Source: an uncultured Collinsella sp.
GTDB taxonomy: Bacteria > Actinomycetota > Coriobacteriia > Coriobacteriales > Coriobacteriaceae
Assembly (NCBI GenBank): GCA_938023705.1
Contig: CALJDJ010000104.1
Location: forward strand, 1 to 64,000
Length of the DNA stretch: 64,000 nucleotides
Direction of reading: 5' to 3'
Part shown: piece after piece, positions 7,488 to 15,632 of the stretch
How the letters are laid out: every line of letters begins with the position of its first letter
Numbering within the stretch: the first letter of the stretch is position 1
The notes under the pieces: generated by a model
Seen by the model: the letters and a program-made list of their open reading frames with translations, nothing else
The model's database searches: none
Told to the model about the DNA's origin: nothing
Position numbers and translations under genes: made by a program

Positions 7488-8942
7488 ATGGCATATACCA
7501 CCAGCGCCTTTCCCCAGGGCTTTCTTTGGGGCGCCGCAACCAGCGCCTACCAGGTAGAGGGCGCGGCCTACGAGGACGGCAAGAAGCCCTCGCAGCAAGA
7601 TATCATCAACAAGAACATCTACGAAGAGCGCGGCTTTGCCACGGCCGACATCGCGAGCGACCACTACCATCATTTTCGCGAGGACGTGGCCCTCATGGCC
7701 GAGATGGGCCTCAAGGCCTACCGCTTTAGCATCGCTTGGTCGCGTGTAATCCCCGACGGCACCGGCGCCGTCAACCCGGCCGGCCTCAAGTTCTACCACG
7801 ACCTCATCGACGAACTCAAGGCGCACGATATCGAGCCCATCGTGACCCTCTACCACTACGACCTGCCCTGGGCCCTCGTGGAACGCTACGGCGGTTGGCT
7901 GTCGCGCCAGGTGGTCGATGACTTTGAGGCGTACGCGCGCTTTGTGATCAACGAGTTCAAGGATCAGGTCAAGTACTGGACCACCATCAACGAGCAGTCG
8001 ATCATCGTCCAGTACTGGACGCAGAAGTGCTATATCCCCGAGGAGCTGCGCGGCAACAATCAGCTGCGCTACCAGATCAACCACCATATGAACCTCGCCC
8101 ACGCCGTGGCCTGCAATCTGGTGCACGAGCTCGTGCCGGGCGGCATGGTGGGCAGCGTGATCGGCTACTCGCCCATCTACCCGCTCACGAGCCGCGCCGA
8201 GGACGCCATGGCCGCGCAGAACGCGCACGACCTGCGCAACGCCTACTACCTCGACATCTACTTCAAGGGCAAGTACACCGACTCTGCCATGGCTTACCTG
8301 GAGCGCCATGGCCTGGCACCCAAGATCGAGCCGGGCGATATGGAGCTCATCGCAAGCGGCACCTCGGACATGCTGGGCATCAACTACTATGCAAGCGAGT
8401 GCGCCAAATGGTGTCCCGACGACGGATCGCACGAGATGCGCTGGAACGGCGTGAACCTTACCGGCAAAAAGGGCGATATCAGCGGTTTTGAGACGCATCC
8501 CGGCTTTTACGAGATGTGTAAGAACCCCAACCTCGATACGAACGACTGGGATTGGGCGATCGACCCCGTGGGCCTCGAGTACCTGCTACGCGACATCTAC
8601 ATGCGCTACAACAAGCCGCTCATGGTGTGCGAGAACGGCCTGGGAGCCTTTGACACACTCACCGAGGACGGCCGCGTGCACGACCCCTACCGCATCGACT
8701 ACCTGGAGAAGCACATCGCGGCTATGAAGCGCGCGATGGACTTTGGCGTGGAGATGATCGCGTACTGCCCGTGGTCCGCGCTCGACCTGCTCTCCACGAG
8801 CAACGGCGTCAAGAAGCGCTACGGATTTATCTACGTGGACCGCACCGACGACGACCCCAAGAAGTGCAAGCGCTATCGCAAGGACTCCTTTAAGTGGTAC
8901 CGAGGCGTGATCGAGCGCAACGGCGCGGGACTTGTGCTCTAG
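7488..8942 (+). CDS. GH1 6-phospho-beta-glucosidase
   Basis: A 484-aa cytoplasmic glycoside hydrolase of family 1. The TIM barrel begins FPQGFLWGAATSAYQVEGA. The acid/base is Glu169 in TTINEQ and the nucleophile is Glu382 in CENGLGAF. The C-terminal STSNGVKKRYGFIYVD segment matches the loop that holds the 6-phosphate in phospho-beta-glucosidases. AAAGGAG lies 7 nt before the ATG. It is 88 nt downstream of the PTS permease and would cleave the imported phospho-beta-glucoside to glucose-6-phosphate and an aglycone or glucose. Confidence 0.93.
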   Translation: MAYTTSAFPQGFLWGAATSAYQVEGAAYEDGKKPSQQDIINKNIYEERGFATADIASDHYHHFREDVALMAEMGLKAYRFSIAWSRVIPDGTGAVNPAGLKFYHDLIDELKAHDIEPIVTLYHYDLPWALVERYGGWLSRQVVDDFEAYARFVINEFKDQVKYWTTINEQSIIVQYWTQKCYIPEELRGNNQLRYQINHHMNLAHAVACNLVHELVPGGMVGSVIGYSPIYPLTSRAEDAMAAQNAHDLRNAYYLDIYFKGKYTDSAMAYLERHGLAPKIEPGDMELIASGTSDMLGINYYASECAKWCPDDGSHEMRWNGVNLTGKKGDISGFETHPGFYEMCKNPNLDTNDWDWAIDPVGLEYLLRDIYMRYNKPLMVCENGLGAFDTLTEDGRVHDPYRIDYLEKHIAAMKRAMDFGVEMIAYCPWSALDLLSTSNGVKKRYGFIYVDRTDDDPKKCKRYRKDSFKWYRGVIERNGAGLVL

Positions 8943-9086
8943 CCCTCGGTCGCCTGTCATCTGCAGCAGCTCGCTCAGAATCACGCGCAACAAATCAAGA
9001 AGATGACAACGTGCCGCACCTCGGCGGAGCTGATGCTCAAGCCCAGGCGCGGCACGCTTGCTTACGGTTCTTAAAGATTTTTGAAT

Positions 9087-9119
9087 GTGGCAAAGGGACT
9101 GTCCCTCTGTCACATTGTT
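9087..9119. repeat. Imperfect palindrome between GH1 and HPr genes
   Basis: The 16-nt arms AATGTGGCAAAGGGAC / GTCCCTCTGTCACATT are complementary at 14 of 16 positions, with one base between them. It lies just beyond the stop of the HPr-like gene and is followed in the minus direction by TCAAAAATCTTT. It may be that gene's terminator. It shares the GGGAC core of other short dispersed repeats here. Confidence 0.5.
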
Positions 9120-9123
9120 GCGC

Positions 9124-9372
9124 CTAGAGGGAAAGGTTTCTGATCGACGTAACGCACGAGGCCTCGTCTACGCCCGAAACGCGGAACACGATGTCCTCGC
9201 CGCACTCACCATAGAGGGCCATGAGTCCCATGACATCGCGGCCATCCGTGTGGCGATCGCCGATGCTGACTGACACGTCGCTACGATGCTTGGCAATGAT
9301 GTCATAGAGCAGCGCAACCGGGCGGGCATGAAGTCCCAACGGATCTTTAATCGTCTTTGTAAACTCGACCAT
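9124..9372 (-). CDS. HPr-like phosphocarrier protein with Asp46
   Basis: An 82-aa HPr-fold protein. His15 in GLHARP is the PTS phosphorylation site. Counting from the chosen ATG (GGAGG upstream), residue 46 is Asp in GRDVMGLMAL, where classical Gram-positive HPr has the HprK-regulated Ser46 (SIMGVMSL). The frame stays open upstream, but the start with the ribosome site gives exact HPr numbering. It is downstream of aspS, separated by a strong terminator, and no ptsI is nearby. It could donate phosphate to the EIIBC permease at 5993, or act only in regulation. Confidence 0.88.
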   Translation of the reverse strand: MVEFTKTIKDPLGLHARPVALLYDIIAKHRSDVSVSIGDRHTDGRDVMGLMALYGECGEDIVFRVSGVDEASCVTSIRNLSL

Positions 9373-9456
9373 GTCCCCTCCCACGACATCGTACATCCGG
9401 CCGGCAAACCCAGCCACGTGGTAGTTATTGTACGTTACCGGTGTGCACCCTTGGCG

Positions 9457-9493
9457 GAAAAAAACGAGGGAAGGCACGCGTCCTTCCCTCGTT
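9457..9493 (-). terminator. aspS terminator
   Basis: In the minus direction the perfect 12-bp stem AACGAGGGAAGG / CCTTCCCTCGTT is followed by a run of seven T. It starts 24 nt beyond the aspS stop. Confidence 0.95.
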
Positions 9494-9516
9494 ACAGGCA
9501 CTATGTAGCTGTTTGC

Positions 9517-11304
9517 CTACATCAGGCGCAGGCTGACGTCCTTGAGCTGGGCGCCAGAAACGGCACTCGGGGCGCCCGACATGAGGTCGGAGCCACTGGC
9601 CGTCTTGGGGAACGCCATGACGTCGCGGATGGAGTCGGAGCCGGTGAGCAGCATGCACACGCGATCCAGACCCAGAGCGAAACCGCCCATCGGGGGTGCA
9701 CCAAACTTGAGCGCCTCCATGAGGAAGCCAAACTGCGACTCGGCGCGCTCCTCGGTAAAGCCCAGGAGCTTGAGCATGGACATCTGCATCTCGGCGTTGT
9801 GGATACGCATACCGCCGCCGCCGGCCTCAAAGCCGTCCATGACAAAGTCGTAGGTGCACGAACCGGCTGCCAGCGGGTCGGCCTCGATCTTGGCGATGTC
9901 GGTCTCGGTCGGCAGGGTGAAGGGCTGGTGCTCGGCAGCGTAAGCCTTGCGATCCTCGTCCCAGTGGAACAGCGGGAAGTTGACGACCCACAGGAAGTCG
10001 TGGCCCTCGCGCTTGATCTCGAGCGCATTGGCCATGTGGGAACGCATGCCGCCCAGGATCTCGTCGGAGAGCAGGCGCGGACCGGCGGCGAACATCACAA
10101 GGTCGCCGGGCTCGACGCCCATGCGCTCGCGCAGAGCCGCCATCTCCTCGTCCGAGAAGAACTTGACGATGGGGCTGTTGATGGAGCCGTCCTCGCGGAA
10201 AGCGATCCAGGCCAGGCCCTTGGCGCCAAACGTGGAGGCCACGCCGGCAAGCTTATCGATCTTGGCACGCGCCCAGGCACCGGCACCCTTGGCGTTGATA
10301 GCCTTGACGACAGAGCCCTCCTCGTTCGCAGCGGTCGCGAAGACCTTGAACTTGGAGTTGGCAAAAATGTCGGTCAGGTCGACCAGGTGCATGCCGTAGC
10401 GCGTATCGGGCTTGTCGGAGCCATAGGTGTCCATGGCCTCCCAGTAGTTCATGCGACGCAGCGGCGTGGGCATCTCGACGCCCATGCGGCCGAAGGCGTC
10501 GGCCAGGACCTCTTCGAGCGCGCTCATGACATCGTTCTGGTCCACGAAGGACATCTCGATATCGACCTGGGTGAACTCGGGCTGACGGTCGGCACGCAGG
10601 TCCTCGTCGCGGAAGCACTTGGCAACCTGATAGTAGCGCTCGACGCCACCGACCATGAGCAGCTGCTTCAGAAGCTGCGGGGACTGCGGCAGGGCGTAGA
10701 AGTTGCCCGGCTGAATACGGCTGGGAACGATGAAGTCGCGAGCGCCCTCGGGCGTGGACTTGAACAGGGAGGGCGTCTCGACCTCCATGAACTCACGGTT
10801 GTGCAGCGCCTCGCGAATGGCAAAGGTAAAGTCGGAGCGCAGCTTGAGGTTGGCCATCATCTCGGGACGACGAAGGTCCAGATAGCGATAGCGCAGACGG
10901 GTGTCCTCGCTGGTCTCGATGCCGTCCTCGATCTGGAACGGCGGGGTGACGGACGTGTTGAGCACCTCGGCGTGGTCGGTCAGGACCTCGATCTCGCCGG
11001 TCGCGAGCTTGGTGTTGGTGGTCTCCTCGCCACGGGAGCGCACGACGCCGTGGATCTTGATGGGCCACTCGGGACGCATGGTCTCGGCGATCTTAAAGGC
11101 GTCGCCGTCGGAGTGCTCGGGGTCGAAGGTGAGCTGCGTGATGCCCTCGCGGTCACGAAGGTCGCAGAAGATAAGGCCGCCGTGGTCGCGGCGACGGCTC
11201 ACCCAACCGGTGAGGGTGACCTCTTCGCCCACGTTCTCGCGGCGAAGCTCACCGCAAGTACGGGTGTGCATGGAATGCTCGTCGATGGGACGGGTCTGGC
11301 TCAT
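9517..11304 (-). CDS. aspS: Aspartyl-tRNA synthetase
   Basis: A 595-aa class II synthetase that charges tRNA-Asp. It has the N-terminal OB anticodon-binding domain (about 15-110), the catalytic core with motif 2 (FRDEDLRADRQPEFTQVD), a bacterial GAD insertion in the middle and motif 3 near the C-terminus (FALGLDRVCMLL). The length is typical for bacteria. AGGAGG lies upstream of the ATG. From the sequence alone I cannot tell whether it is discriminating or also charges tRNA-Asn. The divergent serB starts 257 nt away; no T-box or other leader motif was recognised between them. Confidence 0.97.
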   Translation of the reverse strand: MSQTRPIDEHSMHTRTCGELRRENVGEEVTLTGWVSRRRDHGGLIFCDLRDREGITQLTFDPEHSDGDAFKIAETMRPEWPIKIHGVVRSRGEETTNTKLATGEIEVLTDHAEVLNTSVTPPFQIEDGIETSEDTRLRYRYLDLRRPEMMANLKLRSDFTFAIREALHNREFMEVETPSLFKSTPEGARDFIVPSRIQPGNFYALPQSPQLLKQLLMVGGVERYYQVAKCFRDEDLRADRQPEFTQVDIEMSFVDQNDVMSALEEVLADAFGRMGVEMPTPLRRMNYWEAMDTYGSDKPDTRYGMHLVDLTDIFANSKFKVFATAANEEGSVVKAINAKGAGAWARAKIDKLAGVASTFGAKGLAWIAFREDGSINSPIVKFFSDEEMAALRERMGVEPGDLVMFAAGPRLLSDEILGGMRSHMANALEIKREGHDFLWVVNFPLFHWDEDRKAYAAEHQPFTLPTETDIAKIEADPLAAGSCTYDFVMDGFEAGGGGMRIHNAEMQMSMLKLLGFTEERAESQFGFLMEALKFGAPPMGGFALGLDRVCMLLTGSDSIRDVMAFPKTASGSDLMSGAPSAVSGAQLKDVSLRLM

Positions 11305-11560
11305 ACCAGTGATCCTCCTTTATGGATCTGTGCCGCCCCGTGTCGTTCCGGGCGGCGTCGTACAGATTTACCCGGCCTGCGTAAACCGCGCAGCCAGACA
11401 TGGCGTTCTATGTTATCGCACCTGCGTCGATGTGCCGCGAAAAAGTAGCTCCTGCCCAAAGACTTGACGGAGACGAAACAATTGACGCACCGTGGCCGTC
11501 GCCGACGCGCGCCACGTGCGACAATGTGCCCCAATACAACTGCACTCGGAAAGGCCCGCC

Positions 11561-12196
11561 ATGACTGCACGCCTCATCGTTATGGATATCGACTCCACGC
11601 TCATCAACCAGGAGGTCATCGACCTGTTGGGCGAGGAAGCCGGCGTGGGCGAGCAAGTTGCACAAATCACCGAACGCGCCATGCGCGGCGAGCTCGACTT
11701 TAAGCAGGCGCTCGAGGAGCGCGTGGGGCTGCTTGCCGGCTTGGACAAGAGTGTGTTCGAGCGCACCTTTGAGCGCGTGACGTTTACCCCCGGCGCGCTG
11801 GAGCTTGTGCGCTCGGCACACAGCAAGGGCTGGAAGGTCGGCGTGGTAAGCGGCGGCTTTCACGAGGTCGCCGATAAGATCGTGGCCGCCGCGGGCATCG
11901 ATTTTTGCCTGGCCAACCGCCTGGAAGTCATGGACAGCAAGCTCACCGGCAAGCTGGCGGCAGACATTGTAACCAAGGAGTCCAAGCTCATCCAGCTGCT
12001 AGATTGGGCAGTTGAGTGCGGCGTCGATATGGCCCACACCGTCGCAATCGGCGACGGCGCCAACGACATCCCCATGATTCAGGCCGCAGGCACGGGCATC
12101 GCGTTTTGCGCCAAGCCCAAGACGCGCGAGGCCGCCCCGTTTGCCATCGACGAGCGCAACCTGATGCTCGCCATGGACATCATCCTGCGCGACTAG
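11561..12196 (+). CDS. serB: Phosphoserine phosphatase (HAD family)
   Basis: A 211-aa HAD-superfamily hydrolase, the last step of serine synthesis. Motif I is MDIDSTLINQEVIDLL with the nucleophile Asp. Motif II is VVSGGF. The C-terminal metal-binding motif is IGDGANDIPMI. It lacks the N-terminal ACT domain found in longer SerB proteins, so it is the short form. The ATG at 11561 has GGAAAGG 7 nt upstream; longer in-frame openings have no ribosome site. Confidence 0.92.
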   Translation: MTARLIVMDIDSTLINQEVIDLLGEEAGVGEQVAQITERAMRGELDFKQALEERVGLLAGLDKSVFERTFERVTFTPGALELVRSAHSKGWKVGVVSGGFHEVADKIVAAAGIDFCLANRLEVMDSKLTGKLAADIVTKESKLIQLLDWAVECGVDMAHTVAIGDGANDIPMIQAAGTGIAFCAKPKTREAAPFAIDERNLMLAMDIILRD

Positions 12197-12232
12197 TCGA
12201 TCCGTCTAACAATTGAATCAGTCTGTCCTATA

Positions 12233-12266
12233 GTTTCCGAACAATTTTGTCTTAGTGTTCGGAAAC
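12233..12266. promoter_or_regulatory. Inverted repeat upstream of larB
   Basis: Perfect 11-bp arms GTTTCCGAACA / TGTTCGGAAAC with a 12-nt spacer and no T tract, ending 45 nt before larB. TATAGT at 12229-12234 overlaps the left arm, so this looks like an operator over a promoter rather than a terminator. The TetR-type protein at the end of the same operon is the obvious candidate binder (inference). Confidence 0.5.
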
Positions 12267-12310
12267 ATACCCTTTGAGTGCTAGACTTTGCGCCGTCGAA
12301 GGGAACATAT

Positions 12311-13093
12311 ATGGATAAGCGAGATCTTGAGCAATTGCTGAGCGATGTTGCCGGCGGAGCAGTCACCCCTGCCGACGCCCTCACGCGCATCCAAACGGCT
12401 CCGACCGCCGATTTGGGCTTTGCGCAGCTCGATCTTTCGCGCGGGGTGCGCCAGGGGGCCGGCGAGGTTGTCTACGGGGCCGGTAAAACCGCCGATCAGA
12501 TTGCCGCCATTATCGAAGCACTGCGCGATGCCGGCCAGGAGCGCATCCTGGTCACGCGCTTGGATGCCGAAAAAGCCGCGCGCACCGCTGAGCTTCTTGG
12601 CAACGGCATCGACCTGGGATATGTCCCGGACGCACAGCTCGCCCTCGTGGGCGGCAAGCCCTCCCCCACCGGCAACGGACGCATCGTCGTCGCCTGCGCC
12701 GGCACGAGCGACCTGCCCGTCGCCGAAGAAGCCGCGTTGACGGCCGAGTTCTATGGCAACGAGGTCGACCGCCTCTACGACGTGGGTGTCGCTGGCCTGC
12801 ACCGTCTGCTCGCGCATGCCGAGGAACTTGCCCAGGCACAGGTGGTCATCGCCATTGCCGGCATGGAGGGCGCACTGGCGAGCGTTGTCGGCGGCCTGGT
12901 AAGCTGTCCGGTCATAGCCGTTCCCACCAGCGTGGGTTACGGCGCGAGCTTTGGTGGCGTAGCCGCGCTGCTCGCCATGCTCAACTCCTGCGCCAGCGGC
13001 GTTTCGGTCGTCAACATCGACAACGGCTTTGGTGCCGCCTACCAGGCAAGTCTTATCAATCATCTGAGCGCCGGCACGCCCTGCGCCCGTTAA
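12311..13093 (+). CDS. larB: Nickel-pincer nucleotide synthesis protein LarB
   Basis: A 260-aa LarB family protein. LarB carboxylates the pyridinium ring of nicotinic acid adenine dinucleotide and cleaves the phosphoanhydride, the first step toward the nickel-pincer cofactor of lactate racemase. The C-terminal half resembles PurE-type AIR carboxylase (VACAGTSDLPVAEEAAL, then VSCPVIAVPTSVGYGASF with the conserved Cys). The ATG at 12311 follows GAAGGGAA; earlier in-frame ATG lacks a site. It is followed after 10 nt by larC. larA and a lactate-channel-like gene are within 5 kb on the other strand. Confidence 0.92.
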   Translation: MDKRDLEQLLSDVAGGAVTPADALTRIQTAPTADLGFAQLDLSRGVRQGAGEVVYGAGKTADQIAAIIEALRDAGQERILVTRLDAEKAARTAELLGNGIDLGYVPDAQLALVGGKPSPTGNGRIVVACAGTSDLPVAEEAALTAEFYGNEVDRLYDVGVAGLHRLLAHAEELAQAQVVIAIAGMEGALASVVGGLVSCPVIAVPTSVGYGASFGGVAALLAMLNSCASGVSVVNIDNGFGAAYQASLINHLSAGTPCAR

Positions 13094-13103
13094 GGAGCAT
13101 TCC

Positions 13104-14006
13104 ATGTCCAATCATCAGCGCACGCTTATCATCGACGGCACCTCGGGCATCAGCGGCGATATGACCGTCGCGGCCCTGCTCGACCTAGGCGCCAGCGAGG
13201 AGCACCTGCGCGAGCAGCTCGCCACGCTGCCGGTCGACGGCTTTACGATCGCCGTCACACGCGTAAGCAAGCATGGCATCGACGCCTGCGATTTCGACGT
13301 CCAGCTTGCAGAGGAGCTCGAGAACCACGATCACGATATGGCCTGGCTCTACGGCAACGAAGCAGCTGCCGAGCACACGCACGAGCATGAGCACCACCAT
13401 TATGATCATGGCGAGCACGCACACGAGCACTGCCACGAGCATGACCACGACCACGAGGGCCACCATCACGCCCACCACCATCACCACCGTTCTTTGGCTG
13501 ACGCCACCGCCATCATCGATGGCTCGCAGCTAAGCGATGGCGCCAAGCGTCGCGCGCTCGCCATCTTTACCGCGCTCGCCGCCGCCGAGGCCAAGGCCCA
13601 CGGCAAAACGCCCGAGACCGTCATGTTCCACGAGGTGGGCGCCGTCGACTCCATCGTCGACGTCTGCTCTGTCGCCATCTGCCTCGATGACCTGGGTATT
13701 GAGGACATCGTGGTCGAGTCGCTCTCTGAGGGTCACGGTACCATCCGCTGTGCCCACGGTCTCATGCCCATTCCCGTCCCCGCTGTCGTCAACCTGTGCC
13801 AGGCGGACAATATCGCCCTCACGCCCGCACCGGTCGCCGGCGAGCTCGTGACGCCCACGGGTGCCGCCATCGTCGCCGCACTGCGCACGTCCGAACACCT
13901 GCCGGCCCGCTACCGCATCGAGGCCGTCGGCTACGGCGCCGGTAAGCGCCCCTACGAGGGTTGCTCCGGTACGCTTCGCTGCCTGCTCGTTCACGCAGAC
14001 GCATAG
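13104..14006 (+). CDS. larC: LarC N-terminal half (LarC1) only
   Basis: A 300-aa protein covering the first part of LarC, which inserts nickel into the pincer nucleotide in a CTP-dependent step. Family signatures are present in order: SGISGDMTVAALLDLGA (about 15-31), MFHEVGAVDSIVDV (about 175), GELVTPTGAAI (about 250) and GYGAG near the end. Residues about 92-130 are extremely His-rich, a likely nickel store. The second domain (LarC2, about 130 aa, which binds CTP) is absent: the stop is followed 2 nt later by the ATG of a TetR gene. A longer LarC would be about 400 aa. Confidence 0.88.
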   Translation: MSNHQRTLIIDGTSGISGDMTVAALLDLGASEEHLREQLATLPVDGFTIAVTRVSKHGIDACDFDVQLAEELENHDHDMAWLYGNEAAAEHTHEHEHHHYDHGEHAHEHCHEHDHDHEGHHHAHHHHHRSLADATAIIDGSQLSDGAKRRALAIFTALAAAEAKAHGKTPETVMFHEVGAVDSIVDVCSVAICLDDLGIEDIVVESLSEGHGTIRCAHGLMPIPVPAVVNLCQADNIALTPAPVAGELVTPTGAAIVAALRTSEHLPARYRIEAVGYGAGKRPYEGCSGTLRCLLVHADA

Positions 14007-14008
14007 CC

Positions 14009-14548
14009 ATGGATGCCCGCAAGGCCAAAAGCCGTGCCGCGATCGTCGCGGCGTTCTCCGAGCTCCTGTGCGAGGAAGATTACGGCAAGATCACTGTCGG
14101 CGACATCATCGCGCGCGCTCACGTAGGCCGCGCGACATTCTACGGCCTCTTTAAGAGCAAAGACGACCTACTGTCCGAGCTCGTGAGCGACATCTGTACC
14201 CACGCCCTCGACGACGATGGCACACCGCTCGACGACCCATTCGTGCAGGTCGAGCATATCCTTAGCAACCTGTGGGAACGCCGTCAGGGCGTGAGGGCCC
14301 TTGTAGCCGGCGCCGGCTCACGCGTCTTCGCCGACAGCCTCCGCAAGACCATCATGTCGCTCGCGGCCGAAACCGTCCCCATCGATCCCACAGGCCCAGC
14401 CGGTACCATGGACCGCAGCTTCCTCCTCCATCACATAGCCTCAAGCTTCGTAGCCACCGTCCAATGGTGGGCCTGGCACAACTTCCAATCCAACAAAGCC
14501 GACGTAGCCAAAGACTACCTCTCAGCCATAAAGCCCCTCTTCACCTAA
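14009..14548 (+). CDS. TetR-family regulator of the lar operon
   Basis: A 179-aa TetR/AcrR-type regulator. The helix-turn-helix lies at about 27-50 (ITVGDIIARAHVGRATFYGL). The ligand domain is helical and not assignable to an effector. The ATG starts 2 nt after the larC stop, so the gene is almost certainly co-translated with larB and larC. In Lactobacillus the lar genes are controlled by LarR, which is not a TetR protein, so this would be a different control design (inference). The palindrome at 12233-12266 is its candidate operator. Confidence 0.85.
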   Translation: MDARKAKSRAAIVAAFSELLCEEDYGKITVGDIIARAHVGRATFYGLFKSKDDLLSELVSDICTHALDDDGTPLDDPFVQVEHILSNLWERRQGVRALVAGAGSRVFADSLRKTIMSLAAETVPIDPTGPAGTMDRSFLLHHIASSFVATVQWWAWHNFQSNKADVAKDYLSAIKPLFT

Positions 14549-14730
14549 GTAAGAAGCCCATCCCAAAGCATCGCCCCAACCCAAGCCGCCACGCATCCCA
14601 AAGTGTCACCCGCGCTTCAACGCCCCTACCAGCAACAAGCCCCTCACATCCAAATTCAGATATATGTTGGGTTGCTTGCTCGAGCGCAGCAAAGATCCCG
14701 CAGCTGGCCGTATGGGGTAACTTCCCAGCG
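14549..14730. other. Intergenic stretch without recognised gene
   Basis: Convergent gap between the TetR gene and the larD-like gene. The first 180 nt are C-rich on the plus strand and hold no open frame with coding character or ribosome site. The remainder to 14815 is the hairpin element described separately. Confidence 0.6.
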
Positions 14731-14812
14731 CATTCCGCAGGACGCAAAAAAGCTCGCCGCACGAAGTGCGCAGCGAGCCTTTTTGCATGTCCGAGGACGC
14801 GTTGGAAAGTAA
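14731..14812 (-). ncRNA. Structured hairpin element, copy 1 (downstream of larD)
   Basis: A long stem-loop starting 40 nt beyond the larD-like stop. The loop CGCACGAAGTGCGCA and the flanking strands TCCGCAGGACGCAA and TTGCATGTCCGAGGAC are shared exactly with copy 2 at 17228-17354, while the stem bases differ. The inner stem here is GCAAAAAAGCTCGC / GCGAGCCTTTTTGC. Its one imperfect pair is G-U in the minus-strand RNA but A-C in the plus strand, so the minus transcript is the likely form. It may be a 3' UTR element or a small RNA. Confidence 0.6.
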
Positions 14813-14851
14813 ACCCTTGCCGAGCCCGAACCTTATAGAGCCGTCCTTCGA

Positions 14852-15583
14852 CTAGAACATGCCCAAGAAGCCATGCACAAACAGCGCGGCCACAATAGCA
14901 CCGACAAACGGCGCGATGCCAGGAACAAGCAGGCCGTACTTCCAGTTGTTGTCAGCCTTGTTCTTAATCGGCAGCACCTGATAGGCCATGCGAGGACCAA
15001 GGTCACGTGCCTGGTTCATGGCGAAGCCGGTGATGCCGCCCATGCCCATGCCAACGGCCCAGACAATCAGGCCGACGCAGATGGCGAGCAACAGAACGTT
15101 CTCACCAGCACGGCTAGCAGCAGCAAGGATGGCGCTGATGAACACAAAAGTGCAGATAGCCTCGCAGAAGAAGTTACGGGCATAGTTCGTACCCTCGGTG
15201 GTGGGGTTGGTCGAGAAGATGTTGCGCTGGGCAATGGGGTCGACGACGCCCTCGGAAGCCTTGAACTCATCGGCATACATCAACCAAGCGATTACGGCGC
15301 CCACAAAGCCGCCGAGCATATCGGCAATCATGAAGGGGATGCAGCTGCTCCACGGCACCAGGCCGACGATGCACTGGGCAAGCACCATGGCGGGGTTCAT
15401 GCACACGGCACCGCCAAAGACAAACAGGCAGACCGAGATGCCAAAAGACCAAGTGGTGATGGCAAACATGTGGCCGGAGCCCTGATACTTGGTGCCCTTG
15501 AGCACCGTATCGCAGTGCACGCCCACGCCAAAGATGATCATGAGGGCCGTTGCGCCGAATTCGCAGAGGAGTTTGGTAAGCAT
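14852..15583 (-). CDS. larD: Aquaporin/glycerol-facilitator family channel (LarD-like)
   Basis: A 243-aa six-helix MIP channel. The first half has the canonical NPA in CMNPAMVLAQ. The second half has MNQARDLGPR, so the second NPA box reads NQA. In Lactobacillus plantarum LarD, a MIP protein, moves lactic acid across the membrane beside the racemase. Here the gene follows larA with a 49-nt gap on the same strand, which argues for lactate rather than glycerol. The Arg of the selectivity filter is kept (NQAR). The symbol rests on context; glycerol facilitator is the alternative. Confidence 0.8.
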   Translation of the reverse strand: MLTKLLCEFGATALMIIFGVGVHCDTVLKGTKYQGSGHMFAITTWSFGISVCLFVFGGAVCMNPAMVLAQCIVGLVPWSSCIPFMIADMLGGFVGAVIAWLMYADEFKASEGVVDPIAQRNIFSTNPTTEGTNYARNFFCEAICTFVFISAILAAASRAGENVLLLAICVGLIVWAVGMGMGGITGFAMNQARDLGPRMAYQVLPIKNKADNNWKYGLLVPGIAPFVGAIVAALFVHGFLGMF

Positions 15584-15632
15584 AAAACCTTATCTTTCTT
15601 GTCGGTTAAAAACGATTCGTTTAGGCCGCGCA

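Noticed and set aside
11305..11560. Possible T-box leader before aspS (also considered before serS, hisS and metG)
   Set aside because: No T-box consensus or specifier-plus-antiterminator arrangement was seen in any of these upstream regions.
13360..13500. His/Asp/Glu-rich triplet-like DNA within larC, considered as a tandem repeat or frameshift site
   Set aside because: It is in frame, coding for a metal-binding His stretch; the downstream larC frame continues normally with conserved motifs.
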